Positions 16,148 through 24,743 of a stretch of DNA of 64,000 bases are shown piece by piece. The notes under the pieces are model-generated. The model was not told the DNA's origin. It worked only from the letters and a program-made list of their open reading frames with translations, and did no database searches. Positions within the stretch are counted from its first letter, which is position 1. Each line of letters begins with the position of its first letter. A program made the position numbers and the translations under genes. The stretch comes from Poseidonocella sedimentorum (GTDB lineage: Bacteria; Pseudomonadota; Alphaproteobacteria; Rhodobacterales; Rhodobacteraceae): NCBI RefSeq assembly GCF_900116005.1, contig NZ_FOYI01000006.1, forward strand, positions 62,001 through 126,000, written 5' to 3'.

Positions 16148-18250
16148 ATGGAGAACCTGGTGTCAGGACAAGACCCAGCCATCGGTTCCCCGGAGCAGTC
16201 CGGGCGCGAGCGCTGCGATGCAGACATCGACGCCCGCGTCTCCATCGGGCTCTTGCAAATCGCCTACAAGAACAACCTTGCCAATATCGGCGTCAACCTC
16301 ATCGCCGGGCTCGGCGTCATCGCCATCATCATCAGCTATGGCGGCGCGATCGCCGAGATGGTGCCCTGGATCGCGGCCCTGACGGCCTTGACCGTCATCC
16401 GGGCAATCGCGACCGCCATCGACCTGCGATGTCTGCACGGCGAAGAGCCGCTCTCGCCAAAACGCCTGCGCTGGATGATCGCCACCTATGCCCTCGGGCT
16501 CTCGCTGGGCTGGGTGCTCTGGACCGCGCTCACCTACATCGCCATGCAAAGCGATATCGTGGCGGTGCGGTTCACCGCCCTGATCGTGATCTCGGCGCTC
16601 GCGGCCGGCGCGACCGGCATTCTCGCGCCGGTGCTGACCATCGGCCGGGCCTACATCTTCATGATGCTCCTGCAGGGCTCGCTCCAGCTCGCCCTGAGCC
16701 CGGAGCGCGATATCGTGCTGGCCATACTCGGCATCGTCTTCGCCATCGTGATGCTGGTCAGTCACAGCAACAATCATCAGGTGCTACGCCGCTCGCTGCG
16801 CCTTCAGTTTGAAAACAGCGCGTTGATCGGCGATCTGACCGATCAGCGCAGCAAGCTGGAGGAGCTCAATTCCTCGCTCGAAGAGCGCGTCCAGCGGCGC
16901 ACGCGCGAACTCAAGCGGCTCTCCGAAAATGACGGTCTGACCGGCATCTACAACCGCCGCGGCATCCTCGACTGGGTCGACAGCCGCTATGGCGCGGTCG
17001 AGGAGGGCCACGCGTACCTGTGCGTCTTCATCGATCTCGACCGGTTCAAACAGATCAACGACGGGATGGACCACGCGGTCGGGGATCGGGTGCTCGTGGA
17101 GGTCGCCAACCGGCTGCGCGTGGCGGCGCCCAAGGACGCGGCCCTCTGCCGGTGGGGCGGCGATGAGTTCGTGCTGCTCATCGAGCTCCCCGAGGAGGTC
17201 TGCCACGAGGCGGGCGCCGAATTCATCGAGGCGGTCCGCCCGCAGGTCGAAGACACCATGAGTATCGACGGGCGCGAGCTTCAGGTGGGCTTCAGCGCGG
17301 GCATGTCGATTTCCGGGCCCTCGCCTGATGCGGTGCGGGAATCGATTCGTTCGGCGGACCTTGCCATGGCCGAAATCAAGCGCCGGGGGCGGGGCGGGGC
17401 GCGCTATTTCTCCGAAGAGCTCTTTGCCGAGCAGAAGCGCAATTTCCTGATCGCGCAGCGGCTCAAACATGCGGTGAGCTACCGCGAATTCTCGCTCGCG
17501 TTCCAACCCATCGTTTCGGCTCGCGCGGCGCAGGTGGATTCCTGCGAGGTGCTGCTGCGCTGGTCGACCCCGAGCATCGGCCCGGTTGGGCCGGACGAGT
17601 TCATCTCCATTGCCGAGGACACTGGCGACATCGTGGCAATAGGCGAATACGTCCTCGATACGGCCTGCGCGGCCATGACATCGGGGATTATTTCGCGCGC
17701 GGTTCCCACGGTCGCGGTGAATGTCTCGCTGCGCCAGCTCGTCTCCCAGAAATTCTCCAGCCGCGTGCGCAGTATCCTCGACAGCCATGGGATGCCCGCG
17801 AGCAAGCTGATCCTTGAAGTGACCGAGAACATCTTCGAAGACCGCAACCGCGAGGTGGTGGCCTGGGTGCTGCACGAGCTCTCCGACATGGGAATCGCCG
17901 TTCACATCGACGATTTCGGGACCGGCTACTCCTCGCTCTCGCGCCTCAACGAGATGCCGATCGCCGCGCTCAAGATCGACAAGTCCTTCGTTCAGAACAT
18001 GAGCAAGCAGGAGACGGCTATCATTCAGGGCAGCGTGATGATCGCGGACCGGTTCAATATCGAAACGATCGCCGAAGGGGTCGAGACGCTCGAACAGGCG
18101 CGCAAGCTTCAGGCGATGGGGGTCACCAGCCTGCAGGGGTATTTCTTCGGAAAACCGCGGCCGAGCTTCGGCGCGAAGGAATATTCGGAGGCGATGTCGG
18201 GGCTTCGCCTGCTGCACGACTCGGATATTTCGGTTTTCGACGCGCGCTGA
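16148..18250 (+). CDS. Membrane GGDEF-EAL protein (cyclic-di-GMP turnover)
   Basis: 700 aa. About five hydrophobic helices fill residues 40-210, then a coiled linker (about 225-260, 'SKLEELNSSLEERVQRRTRE'), a GGDEF domain (about 260-430) and an EAL domain (about 450-695). The cyclase motif 'CRWGGDEFVLL' is intact, while the upstream inhibitory-site RxxD is not seen ('APKD' at that place). In the EAL domain the signature is EVL ('SCEVLLRW'), but Glu and the other metal/catalytic residues are kept: 'AVNVSLRQL', 'LEVTENIF', 'HIDDFGTGYSSL', 'LKIDKSFV', 'AEGVETLEQA', 'SLQGYFFGKP'. Both synthase and phosphodiesterase activity are therefore possible. It stands alone; tRNA-Gly follows. Confidence 0.93.
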   Translation: MENLVSGQDPAIGSPEQSGRERCDADIDARVSIGLLQIAYKNNLANIGVNLIAGLGVIAIIISYGGAIAEMVPWIAALTALTVIRAIATAIDLRCLHGEEPLSPKRLRWMIATYALGLSLGWVLWTALTYIAMQSDIVAVRFTALIVISALAAGATGILAPVLTIGRAYIFMMLLQGSLQLALSPERDIVLAILGIVFAIVMLVSHSNNHQVLRRSLRLQFENSALIGDLTDQRSKLEELNSSLEERVQRRTRELKRLSENDGLTGIYNRRGILDWVDSRYGAVEEGHAYLCVFIDLDRFKQINDGMDHAVGDRVLVEVANRLRVAAPKDAALCRWGGDEFVLLIELPEEVCHEAGAEFIEAVRPQVEDTMSIDGRELQVGFSAGMSISGPSPDAVRESIRSADLAMAEIKRRGRGGARYFSEELFAEQKRNFLIAQRLKHAVSYREFSLAFQPIVSARAAQVDSCEVLLRWSTPSIGPVGPDEFISIAEDTGDIVAIGEYVLDTACAAMTSGIISRAVPTVAVNVSLRQLVSQKFSSRVRSILDSHGMPASKLILEVTENIFEDRNREVVAWVLHELSDMGIAVHIDDFGTGYSSLSRLNEMPIAALKIDKSFVQNMSKQETAIIQGSVMIADRFNIETIAEGVETLEQARKLQAMGVTSLQGYFFGKPRPSFGAKEYSEAMSGLRLLHDSDISVFDAR

Positions 18251-18333
18251 GCGCGGCGCCCCAGCCGGATCGGAAAGCCGCCCGCCACGACTTGACGAAG
18301 CGCCGGCCATAAAATACCACCCTGACCTACGAC

Positions 18334-18407
18334 GCGGGTATAGCTTAATGGTAAAGCCCCTGCCTTCCAAGCAGGCTATGTCGGTTCGATTCCGTCTACC
18401 CGCTCCA
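18334..18407 (+). tRNA. tRNA-Gly (TCC)
   Basis: Acceptor GCGGGTA pairs with TACCCGC, discriminator T, encoded CCA. The anticodon stem-loop CCTGC-CTTCCAA-GCAGG gives anticodon TCC. The T arm contains GGTTCGATTCC. 74 nt including CCA. A TTGACG at 18292-18297 may be part of its promoter, but no well-spaced -10 is clear. Confidence 0.95.
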
Positions 18408-18589
18408 GATCCGCCCGGCCCTTTGGGGCGCTTGGGCTCTGTTTCTCGCCAGTGCCGATTGCATCCCCGAGCTGCAAATTTCGTCAATAATCCGCGACGG
18501 ATTGGTCTTGCAGCCTCAAATGCTCCATGCTAGCTACCCGCACGGTTCCGGAGGAGGGCGGCGACGCCTTCGACGATCCGGGCTTTCGT

Positions 18590-18666
18590 GCCGCCTTAGC
18601 TCAGTTGGTTAGAGCGCTGGATTGTGGATCCAGAGGTCCCCTGTTCAAGCCAGGGAGGCGGTACCA
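18590..18666 (+). tRNA. tRNA-His (GTG), alphaproteobacterial type
   Basis: The anticodon stem-loop CTGGA-TTGTGGA-TCCAG gives anticodon GTG. Acceptor GCCGCCT pairs with AGGCGGT (first pair G-U), followed by A73 and encoded CCA. The base before G1 is T, and position 73 is A rather than C, so the G-1:C73 identity pair is absent. This matches the known exception in many Alphaproteobacteria. TTGCAG-N17-TAGCTA upstream (18508-18536) is a weak promoter candidate. Confidence 0.95.
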
Positions 18667-18696
18667 TTCCCCCCAGCCCGACATGACAGACGCGCC

Positions 18697-18999
18697 TCAG
18701 GGTGTGATCTCGATGCGTTGGCGCAGCGCGCCAGAGGTTGCGTCAAAGATCAGGATCTCCTGCGCGCCCGTCACCACCGCGTACCAGCCGCGCCCGCGGG
18801 TGAAGGCCTCGGCGACCGTGCCATCGGGCAGGGCGATGCTGTCGGGAAAGGGAGGGGCGCTTTGCGGTAAACGGATGACAAGCAGCGTGATCAGCACTAT
18901 GACCCCGCCGATCATCACCGTGGTCAACACCGTCACCAGCCGTTTGAGAAAGCGCAGCGTGGCGGCGTCCTCGGGGCTCAGAGGGGGCTCATCATCCAT
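18697..18999 (-). CDS. Small single-span membrane protein (DUF6476-like)
   Basis: 100-aa protein: an acidic N-terminus (MDDEPPLSPED), one membrane helix (about 20-43, 'RLVTVLTTVMIGGVIVLITL') and a C-terminal ~55-residue domain with 'LPDGTVAEAFTRGRGWYAVV' and 'EILIFDATSGALRQRIEIT', suggesting a small beta-rich periplasmic domain. I associate this pattern with DUF6476, a Rhodobacterales family of unknown function. The ATG at 18999 overlaps, on the opposite strand, the ATG of the pseudouridine synthase gene at 18998, so promoters of each gene must lie inside the other's coding start. No function is assigned. Confidence 0.8.
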   Translation of the reverse strand: MDDEPPLSPEDAATLRFLKRLVTVLTTVMIGGVIVLITLLVIRLPQSAPPFPDSIALPDGTVAEAFTRGRGWYAVVTGAQEILIFDATSGALRQRIEITP

Positions 19000-20029
19000 G
19001 TCCGATACCCTTGTGGAATTCGTCATCGCGGCCGATCCGCCGCCGCGACTTGATAAGGCACTGGCGCGCGATGTGCCAGAGAGCGCGTCGCTGTCGCGCA
19101 GCCGGTTGGTGCGGCTGTTGGCCGACGGGGCTGTCGCGGTCAACGGCGCGGTGGTGCGCGCGCCAAAAGCACGGGTGGCCGAGGGCGATGCGGTCGCGAT
19201 CACCGTGCCCGTGGCCGAGGACAGCCATATCCTGCCCGAAGCCATCGCGCTCGACGTGGTGTTCGAAGACGCGGATCTCATCGTCATCAACAAACCGGCG
19301 GGCATGGTCGTGCATCCTGCGCCCGGCTCGCCCTCGGGCACGTTGGTCAACGCGCTGCTCCACCATTGTGGCGATGCGCTCTCGGGGGTGGGGGGCAAGA
19401 AACGGCCCGGGATCGTGCACCGGATCGACAAGGAGACCTCGGGGCTTCTGGTCGTGGCCAAGAGCGACCGGGCGCATCACGGGCTCGCGGCGCAGTTCGA
19501 GAAACACCACGTCGAGCGGCTCTACCGCGCGCTCTGCTACGGGGTGCCGGATGCGGGCGATCCGCGGCTGCGAGGGATGCGGGGCGTGAGTTTCGAAAGC
19601 GGCGGGATCATGAAGATCACCGCCAATCTCGCGCGTCACCCGGCGGATCGGCAGCGCCAGGCGGTCGTGCAATCGGGCGGGCGGCACGCGGTCACGCGGG
19701 CGAAGGTGCGCCGCGCGTTTGGCGGCGGGGCGCTGGCCGAGCTTGATTGCTGGCTGGAGACGGGGCGGACGCATCAGATCCGCGTCCATATGGCCTATGC
19801 CGGCCACAGTCTGCTGGGCGATCCGGTCTATGGCGGCCGGCGCGTGCTGGCCAAAACGGCGCTGACCCCCGAAGCCGCCGAGACCCTGCGCGCCTTCCCG
19901 CGCCAGGCGCTTCACGCGGCAACCCTGGGCTTTGCGCATCCGGTGAGCGGGGAGATGCTCCGCTTCGAGGCGCCCCTGCCGGCGGACATGGCCGGGCTGA
20001 TCGCCGCGTTGGAGGCCGGGGCGGGCTGA
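18998..20029 (+). CDS. RluA/RluD-family 23S rRNA pseudouridine synthase
   Basis: 343 aa. An N-terminal S4 RNA-binding domain (about 14-75, 'LSRSRLVRLLADGAVAVNGA') is followed by the RluA catalytic domain with the active-site Asp in 'GIVHRIDKETSGLLVVAKSD', plus 'INKPAGMVVHPAPGSPSGTL' and 'WLETGRTHQIRVHMAYAGHS'. The layout matches RluD (positions 1911/1915/1917 of 23S rRNA in E. coli), but RluC/RluA-like specificity cannot be excluded. Start MSDTLVEFV (ATG 18998) is divergent from and overlaps the small membrane protein start. rpoH follows 258 bp downstream, an arrangement common in alphaproteobacteria. Confidence 0.92.
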   Translation: MSDTLVEFVIAADPPPRLDKALARDVPESASLSRSRLVRLLADGAVAVNGAVVRAPKARVAEGDAVAITVPVAEDSHILPEAIALDVVFEDADLIVINKPAGMVVHPAPGSPSGTLVNALLHHCGDALSGVGGKKRPGIVHRIDKETSGLLVVAKSDRAHHGLAAQFEKHHVERLYRALCYGVPDAGDPRLRGMRGVSFESGGIMKITANLARHPADRQRQAVVQSGGRHAVTRAKVRRAFGGGALAELDCWLETGRTHQIRVHMAYAGHSLLGDPVYGGRRVLAKTALTPEAAETLRAFPRQALHAATLGFAHPVSGEMLRFEAPLPADMAGLIAALEAGAG

Positions 20030-20220
20030 GCCGGCCCCCCGGGCCCGGGTTCGGAACCAATCCCGCGCCAACCCGTTGCTCTTGCAAGGCCGCAAACGGG
20101 TGCACTGTTACAGGCCTTTCAATCGGCCGTGATCGCCGATGACGCATGGTTTTCCCTGTCGGGCAAAACCATTAGGTTGGGCCAGCCGGCGCGCGGGCCC
20201 GCCCAATACCCTCTGCGCGC

Positions 20221-20249
20221 TTGAAACATCCTCACGGCCTTCCTATCTT
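20221..20249 (+). promoter_or_regulatory. Probable rpoH promoter
   Basis: TTGAAA (20221-20226) and TATCTT (20244-20249) with a 17-bp spacer match a housekeeping-type promoter, about 40 bp before the rpoH start. CTTGAAA with CCTATCT also resembles a sigma-32 promoter, though the 15-bp spacing is slightly long. Dual or heat-shock control is possible. Confidence 0.5.
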
Positions 20250-20287
20250 GATGTTAAGGTCATAAACATAACGGAGTATCGGGACGC

Positions 20288-21184
20288 ATGAGCAATTATT
20301 CAAATCTGCCCGCACCGACACCGGAAGGCGGCCTCAACCGCTATATGCAGGAAATCCGCAAGTTTCCCATGCTGGAGCCGGAAGAGGAATACATGCTCGC
20401 CAAACGGTGGGTTGAGGAACAAGACACCGGCGCGGCCCACAAGATGGTCACGTCGCACCTGCGGCTCGCGGCCAAGATCGCCATGGGCTATCGCGGCTAC
20501 GGGTTGCCGCAGGCGGAGGTCATCTCGGAGGCCAACGTGGGCCTGATGCAGGCCGTCAAGCGGTTTGACCCGGAGAAGGGGTTCCGCCTCGCGACCTATG
20601 CGATGTGGTGGATCCGCGCCTCGATTCAGGAATACATCCTGCGGTCCTGGAGCCTTGTGAAGCTCGGGACGACCTCGGCGCAGAAGAAGCTCTTCTTCAA
20701 CCTGCGCAAGGCGAAGGCGCGCATCGGCGCGCTGGAAGAAGGCGATATGCACCCCGACAACGTCAAGCGGATCGCCACCGATCTCGGTGTGACGGAAGCC
20801 GAGGTGATCAGCATGAACCGGCGCCTGTCGGGCGGGGATGCGTCGCTCAACGCGACCATCGGCTCCGAAGGCGAGGGGACGATGCAGTGGCAGGATTGGC
20901 TCGAAGACGAAGACGCCGATCAGGCCAGCGACTATGAAGCGCGAGACGAGCTTGAAGCGCGGCGCGAGATGCTGGCCGAGGCGATGGACGTGCTCAACGA
21001 GCGCGAACGCGACATCCTGACCCAGCGGCGCCTGTCCGACAAATCGGTCACGTTGGAGGACCTGTCGGGCCAATACGGCGTGAGCCGCGAGCGAATCCGC
21101 CAAATCGAGGTCCGCGCCTTCGAAAAGCTGCAGGAGCGGATGCGCGATCTTGCGGCGGAGCGCGGCATGCTCGAAGACGCCTGA
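20288..21184 (+). CDS. rpoH: RNA polymerase sigma-32 factor (heat shock)
   Basis: 298-aa RpoH directing transcription of heat-shock genes. Region 2 contains 'SHLRLAAKIAMGYRGYGLPQ' and 'RLATYAMWWIRASIQEYILR'. The RpoH box that distinguishes it from RpoD is present as 'SAQKKLFFNLRKAKARIGAL'. Region 4.2 helix-turn-helix is 'DLSGQYGVSRERIRQIEVRA'. The N-terminal 'EGGLNRYMQEIRKFPMLEPE' is typical. Length is normal for alphaproteobacteria, some of which carry a second rpoH. A promoter lies at 20221-20249 and a strong intrinsic terminator follows 26 bp after the stop, so it is probably monocistronic. Confidence 0.97.
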   Translation: MSNYSNLPAPTPEGGLNRYMQEIRKFPMLEPEEEYMLAKRWVEEQDTGAAHKMVTSHLRLAAKIAMGYRGYGLPQAEVISEANVGLMQAVKRFDPEKGFRLATYAMWWIRASIQEYILRSWSLVKLGTTSAQKKLFFNLRKAKARIGALEEGDMHPDNVKRIATDLGVTEAEVISMNRRLSGGDASLNATIGSEGEGTMQWQDWLEDEDADQASDYEARDELEARREMLAEAMDVLNERERDILTQRRLSDKSVTLEDLSGQYGVSRERIRQIEVRAFEKLQERMRDLAAERGMLEDA

Positions 21185-21210
21185 TCGCGCCCCCCCATCG
21201 GCAACAATTC

Positions 21211-21244
21211 CGCCGGGGCCTCGACACGAGGTTCCGGCGTTTTT
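21211..21244 (+). terminator. Intrinsic terminator of rpoH
   Basis: CGCCGG...CCTCG pairs with CGAGG...CCGGCG around an ACA loop with a small internal bulge (21211-21239), followed by TTTTT (21240-21244). Classic rho-independent terminator 26 bp after the rpoH stop. Confidence 0.9.
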
Positions 21245-21403
21245 GTGTCCGGCGACCTCAGATCCGCCCGCACCGGAGAAAGTCACCCTTCGGCGCGGCG
21301 CCCTTGTCTCATGGGTGGGTGACAGTCGGCGGAGTGGGGCGTAAAACCTTGGTGACTTTACTTGGGCTCGCCGCGTCGCGAGCGCGCCACCGGGGGCGGG
21401 ACG

Positions 21404-22393
21404 ATGACAGATTACATTCGATGGGGCATTCTGGGGGCGGCGAATTTCGCGCTGCGGCACATGGGGCAAGCGCTGCACGCAGCGCCGCATGGGGCTTTGG
21501 AGGCGCTGGCGACCGGATCACCCGAGAAGGCCGCGGCGTTTCACGCGCGCTTTCCCGGCCTGCGGATCCATGACAGCTACGAGGCCCTGCTCGCCGATCC
21601 CGAGATCGACGCGATCTACATCCCCCTGCCCAATACGCTCCATGTGGACTGGGCACTCAAGGCGCTGGACGCGGGCAAGCATGTGCTGGTGGAAAAGCCG
21701 CTGGCCATGTCGGCGGGCGCGTTCGACGCGGTGATCGCCAAGCGCGATGAGACCGGGCTCATGGCGGCTGAGGCCTACATGATCGTGCATCATCCCCAGT
21801 GGCAACACGCCAAGGCGCTCTATGAGGCGGGCCGGATCGGCAAGCTCATTTCGGTCCGGGCGGTGTTTTCCTATGACAATTCGGACGATGCCGGCAACAT
21901 CCGGCTGAACCCCGATCTGGGCGGCGGCGGCATCCCCGACATCGGCGTCTATACCTACGGCTGCACCCGGTTCGTGACCGGCGAGGAGCCCGAGGAGATC
22001 ACCTATGTCGATATCGACTGGGAAAACGGCGTCGATGTCTATGCCGAAATCTGCGCGCGTTTCCCCTCGTTCCGCTATCACGCGATCAATTCGATGCGCA
22101 TGTTCCCCGCGCAGGAGATGCAGTTTCACGGCAGCGAGGGGCTCATCAAGCTCACCGCGCCGTTCAACGCGCGGGTCTTCGGCGAGGCGCGGGTGGAGCT
22201 TCACAAGGACGGGTTCGAGACGGAAATCACGCGGTTCACCGCCGATAACCATTATGAAATCCAGGTGGAAGCGTTCAACACGGCCGCGCTGCACGGGGGC
22301 GACTATGCCTGCCCGCTGGAGTTTTCCAAGGGCACGCAGGCGATGATCGATGCGGTCTTTGCGGCCGCCAAAAGGGAGAAGGCCGATGGCTGA
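21404..22393 (+). CDS. Gfo/Idh/MocA-family oxidoreductase
   Basis: 329-aa NAD(P)-dependent dehydrogenase. The N-terminal Rossmann domain begins 'IRWGILGAANFALRHMGQAL', and the family core 'ALDAGKHVLVEKPLAMSAGA' contains the conserved EKP. The C-terminal alpha/beta domain includes 'GGGIPDIGVYTYGCTRFVTG', with the metal-independent substrate-site Asp/His pattern typical of the family. Substrate (probably a sugar or cyclitol) is unknown. Start ATG 21404 follows a GGGACG context; the frame is open 14 codons further upstream. Its stop overlaps the DUF4389-like gene by 8 bp, so the two are co-transcribed. Confidence 0.9.
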   Translation: MTDYIRWGILGAANFALRHMGQALHAAPHGALEALATGSPEKAAAFHARFPGLRIHDSYEALLADPEIDAIYIPLPNTLHVDWALKALDAGKHVLVEKPLAMSAGAFDAVIAKRDETGLMAAEAYMIVHHPQWQHAKALYEAGRIGKLISVRAVFSYDNSDDAGNIRLNPDLGGGGIPDIGVYTYGCTRFVTGEEPEEITYVDIDWENGVDVYAEICARFPSFRYHAINSMRMFPAQEMQFHGSEGLIKLTAPFNARVFGEARVELHKDGFETEITRFTADNHYEIQVEAFNTAALHGGDYACPLEFSKGTQAMIDAVFAAAKREKADG

Positions 22394-22688
22394 ACATGAT
22401 CACCTCGACGGGCGGATCCGGGGCGAGCGGCCGGAGCCGGAGGCGCGCGACGGGTTACTGATGCGGCTTATCTTTACCGTGTTGATCGCGATCCTGATCA
22501 ACCTCGCGCAGACCGTGCTGGTTGTGGTCACGGTGATCCAGTTCGTCATCATGCTGCTGCATGGCGGCAAGCCCAATGACCGGCTGGCCGAGTTCGGGCT
22601 CGACCTCGGGGTCTGGATCGCGAAGGCGGTGCGGTATCAGACGGCGGGAAGCGATGTGAAGCCCTGGCCCTGGACCGATCTGGACTGA
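22386..22688 (+). CDS. Small DUF4389-like membrane protein
   Basis: 100-aa protein with a charged N-terminus and a long hydrophobic region (about 25-58, 'RLIFTVLIAILINLAQTVLV' then 'VTVIQFVIMLLHGGKPND') that can form two membrane spans. The pattern 'Q.v.mLlhGgkpN.rL..Fg..lg.wi...vrY.t' matches what I know of DUF4389, a family of unknown function. The start overlaps the preceding oxidoreductase by 8 bp. The C-terminus ends 'DVKPWPWTDLD', consistent with the family's 'pyPf.dw' ending. No role can be assigned. Confidence 0.82.
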   Translation: MAEHDHLDGRIRGERPEPEARDGLLMRLIFTVLIAILINLAQTVLVVVTVIQFVIMLLHGGKPNDRLAEFGLDLGVWIAKAVRYQTAGSDVKPWPWTDLD

Positions 22689-22695
22689 CGCGCGC

Positions 22696-22884
22696 CTAGC
22701 GGCCGCGCCACCGCCGCCATATCGGCCGGATGTCCATCGCGGCAACGGCGAGTCCCAGCGGAATCATCCAGAACCCGAGGATCGGCAAGAACCCCAGCAC
22801 CCCGCCGAAGATCAGCAGCAGCCCGACCCAAAGCCGCATCCCCGGCCGGACACGCCGCCGGATCGCAAGACGCGCCCGGGCCAC
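22696..22884 (-). CDS. Small hydrophobic membrane protein, GTG start
   Basis: 62-aa protein: basic N-terminus with many Arg (ARARLAIRRRVRPG), then a strongly hydrophobic hairpin 'MRLWVGLLLIFGGVLGFLPI' and 'LGFWMIPLGLAVAAMDI', ending in a basic 'RPIWRRWRGR'. Two membrane segments with positive ends suggest an inner-membrane protein. Start is a GTG at 22884 (no in-frame ATG upstream before the pepF stop); an internal ATG at 22839 is the alternative. It lies 38 bp downstream of pepF on the same strand. Function unknown. Confidence 0.65.
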   Translation of the reverse strand: MARARLAIRRRVRPGMRLWVGLLLIFGGVLGFLPILGFWMIPLGLAVAAMDIRPIWRRWRGR

Positions 22885-22922
22885 CCGCGCGCGCCAGTCT
22901 TTCCGCTCATGTTGGCTGCGGT

Positions 22923-24743
22923 TCAGCTCTCCATCGCCTCAAGCTCGTCGATGAACCCTTCGATCATCGACAGGCCCTTGTCCCAGAAGGCCGGGTCGGA
23001 GGCGTCGAGGCCGAAGGGGGCGAGGAGCGCCTTGTGGTGTTTCGAGCCGCCCGCGCGGAGCATTTCGAAATACTTCTCCTGGAAACCCTCGGGGTTTTCC
23101 TCGTAATTCGCGTAGAGCGCGTTCACCAGCCCGTCGCCGAAGGCATAGGCATAGACGTAGAACGGCGAATGCACGAAATGCGGGATGTAGGTCCAGAAGG
23201 TCTCGTAGCCTTCCATGAAGGTAAACGCGGGCCCTAGGCTCTCGGCCTGCACCGACATCCAGAGCGCGTTGATGTCGTCGGGGGTAAGCTCCCCCTCGCG
23301 CCGGGCGGCGTGGAGCTTGCATTCGAAATCGTAGAAGGCGATCTGGCGCACGACCGTGTTGATCATGTCCTCGACCTTGCCCGCGAGCAGGATCTTGCGT
23401 TCCTGCTGGGTTTTCGCGCCCTCGAGCAGCTTGCGGAAGGTCAGCATCTCGCCGAAGACCGAGGCGGTTTCGGCCAGGGTCAGCGGGGTTGAGGAGAGCA
23501 TTTCGCCCTGATCGGCGGCCAGCACCTGATGCACGCCGTGGCCCAGCTCATGCGCCAGCGTCATCACGTCGCGCGGTTTGCCGAGGTAGTTGAGCATCAC
23601 GTAGGGGTGCACATCCGTTACGGTCGGGTGGGCGAAAGCCCCGGGCGCCTTGCCCGGTTTGACCGCCGCATCGATCCAGCCCTTGGTGAAGAAGGGCTCG
23701 GCCAGCCGGGCCATTTCGGGATCGAACCCGGCGTAGGCATCGGAGACGATCTTGCGCGCCTCTTCCCAGCCGACGACCTTCTCGCTCTCCATCGGCAGGG
23801 GCGCGTTGCGGTCCCAAACTTCCATCGTTTCGAGCCCGAGCCATTTGCGTTTGAGCTCGTAGTACCGGTGGCTGAGGCGCGGATAGGCCGCGACCACAGC
23901 GTCGCGCAACGCCTCGACCACCTCGGGCTCCACATGGTTGGACAGATGCCGCCCGGTCTGCGCCGTGGGCATCTTGCGCCAGCGGTCGATGACCTGCTTT
24001 TCCTTGGCCTGCGTGTTGTGGACACGGGCAAAGATCTTGATGTTCTCGCCAAAGACGCGCGCAAGCTCACGGGCCGCGGCCTCGCGTTTTGAGCGGTCTT
24101 GTTCGGTGAGGAAATTCAGCGTCCCCTCGATGCCGTAGTCTTCGCCATCCACGGTGAAGCTGAGCCCCGCCATGGTCTCGTCAAAGAGCCGCTCCCAGGC
24201 ATCGCCCACGACGCCGAGATCGTGCAGGAATTTCTCCATCTCGTCCGAAAGCTGGTGCGGCTTCATCGCGCGGATCCGGTCGAAGACGGGCTTGTAGCGC
24301 GCCAGCTCGGTGTTGGCTGCAAACTGCGCCTCAAGCGCGCTGTCCTCGATCCGGTTGAGCTCAAGGGTGAAAAACACCAGCGGTGTGGTGAAATTGGTGA
24401 TCTTTTCCTGACAGTCGGAGAGGAACTTGGCCCGGGCGTCGTCGGTCGTCTGCTGGTAGTAGCGCAGGCCCGCAAAGGACATCACACGCCCCGCGACCAT
24501 GTTGATCTTCTCGTTGCGCTGCACGCAGCTGAGCAGGCCCGCGGCGTCGAGATCTGCGAGTTTGCCCTCGTAATCGGCGGCGAAGGCGGCGCATTCGCCC
24601 TCAAGCCAGGCCAGATCGCGCTCAAGTTCGGGCGCTTCGGGGCTCGCGTAGAGGTCGGTCAGGTCCCATTCCGGCAGGTCGCCAAGGTCCTTTCCGCCGG
24701 AGCTTGCGTTTGCATCGCGAAGGGGGAAGGGCAGTTGGAACAT
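22923..24743 (-). CDS. pepF: Oligoendopeptidase F family (M3) metallopeptidase
   Basis: 606-aa cytoplasmic zinc peptidase of the M3/PepF family that cleaves short peptides. The zinc motif HEXXH is clear in 'VMTLAHELGHGVHQVLA', with the third ligand Glu further on in 'LTLAETASVFGEMLTFRKLL'. 'TDVHPYVMLNYLGKPRDVMT' just before the zinc motif and the C-terminal 'YVYAYAFGDGLVNALYANYE' are family features. Length is as expected (~600). It is divergent from the FAH-family gene and followed by a small membrane protein gene. Peptide substrates are not predictable. Confidence 0.94.
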   Translation of the reverse strand: MFQLPFPLRDANASSGGKDLGDLPEWDLTDLYASPEAPELERDLAWLEGECAAFAADYEGKLADLDAAGLLSCVQRNEKINMVAGRVMSFAGLRYYQQTTDDARAKFLSDCQEKITNFTTPLVFFTLELNRIEDSALEAQFAANTELARYKPVFDRIRAMKPHQLSDEMEKFLHDLGVVGDAWERLFDETMAGLSFTVDGEDYGIEGTLNFLTEQDRSKREAAARELARVFGENIKIFARVHNTQAKEKQVIDRWRKMPTAQTGRHLSNHVEPEVVEALRDAVVAAYPRLSHRYYELKRKWLGLETMEVWDRNAPLPMESEKVVGWEEARKIVSDAYAGFDPEMARLAEPFFTKGWIDAAVKPGKAPGAFAHPTVTDVHPYVMLNYLGKPRDVMTLAHELGHGVHQVLAADQGEMLSSTPLTLAETASVFGEMLTFRKLLEGAKTQQERKILLAGKVEDMINTVVRQIAFYDFECKLHAARREGELTPDDINALWMSVQAESLGPAFTFMEGYETFWTYIPHFVHSPFYVYAYAFGDGLVNALYANYEENPEGFQEKYFEMLRAGGSKHHKALLAPFGLDASDPAFWDKGLSMIEGFIDELEAMES

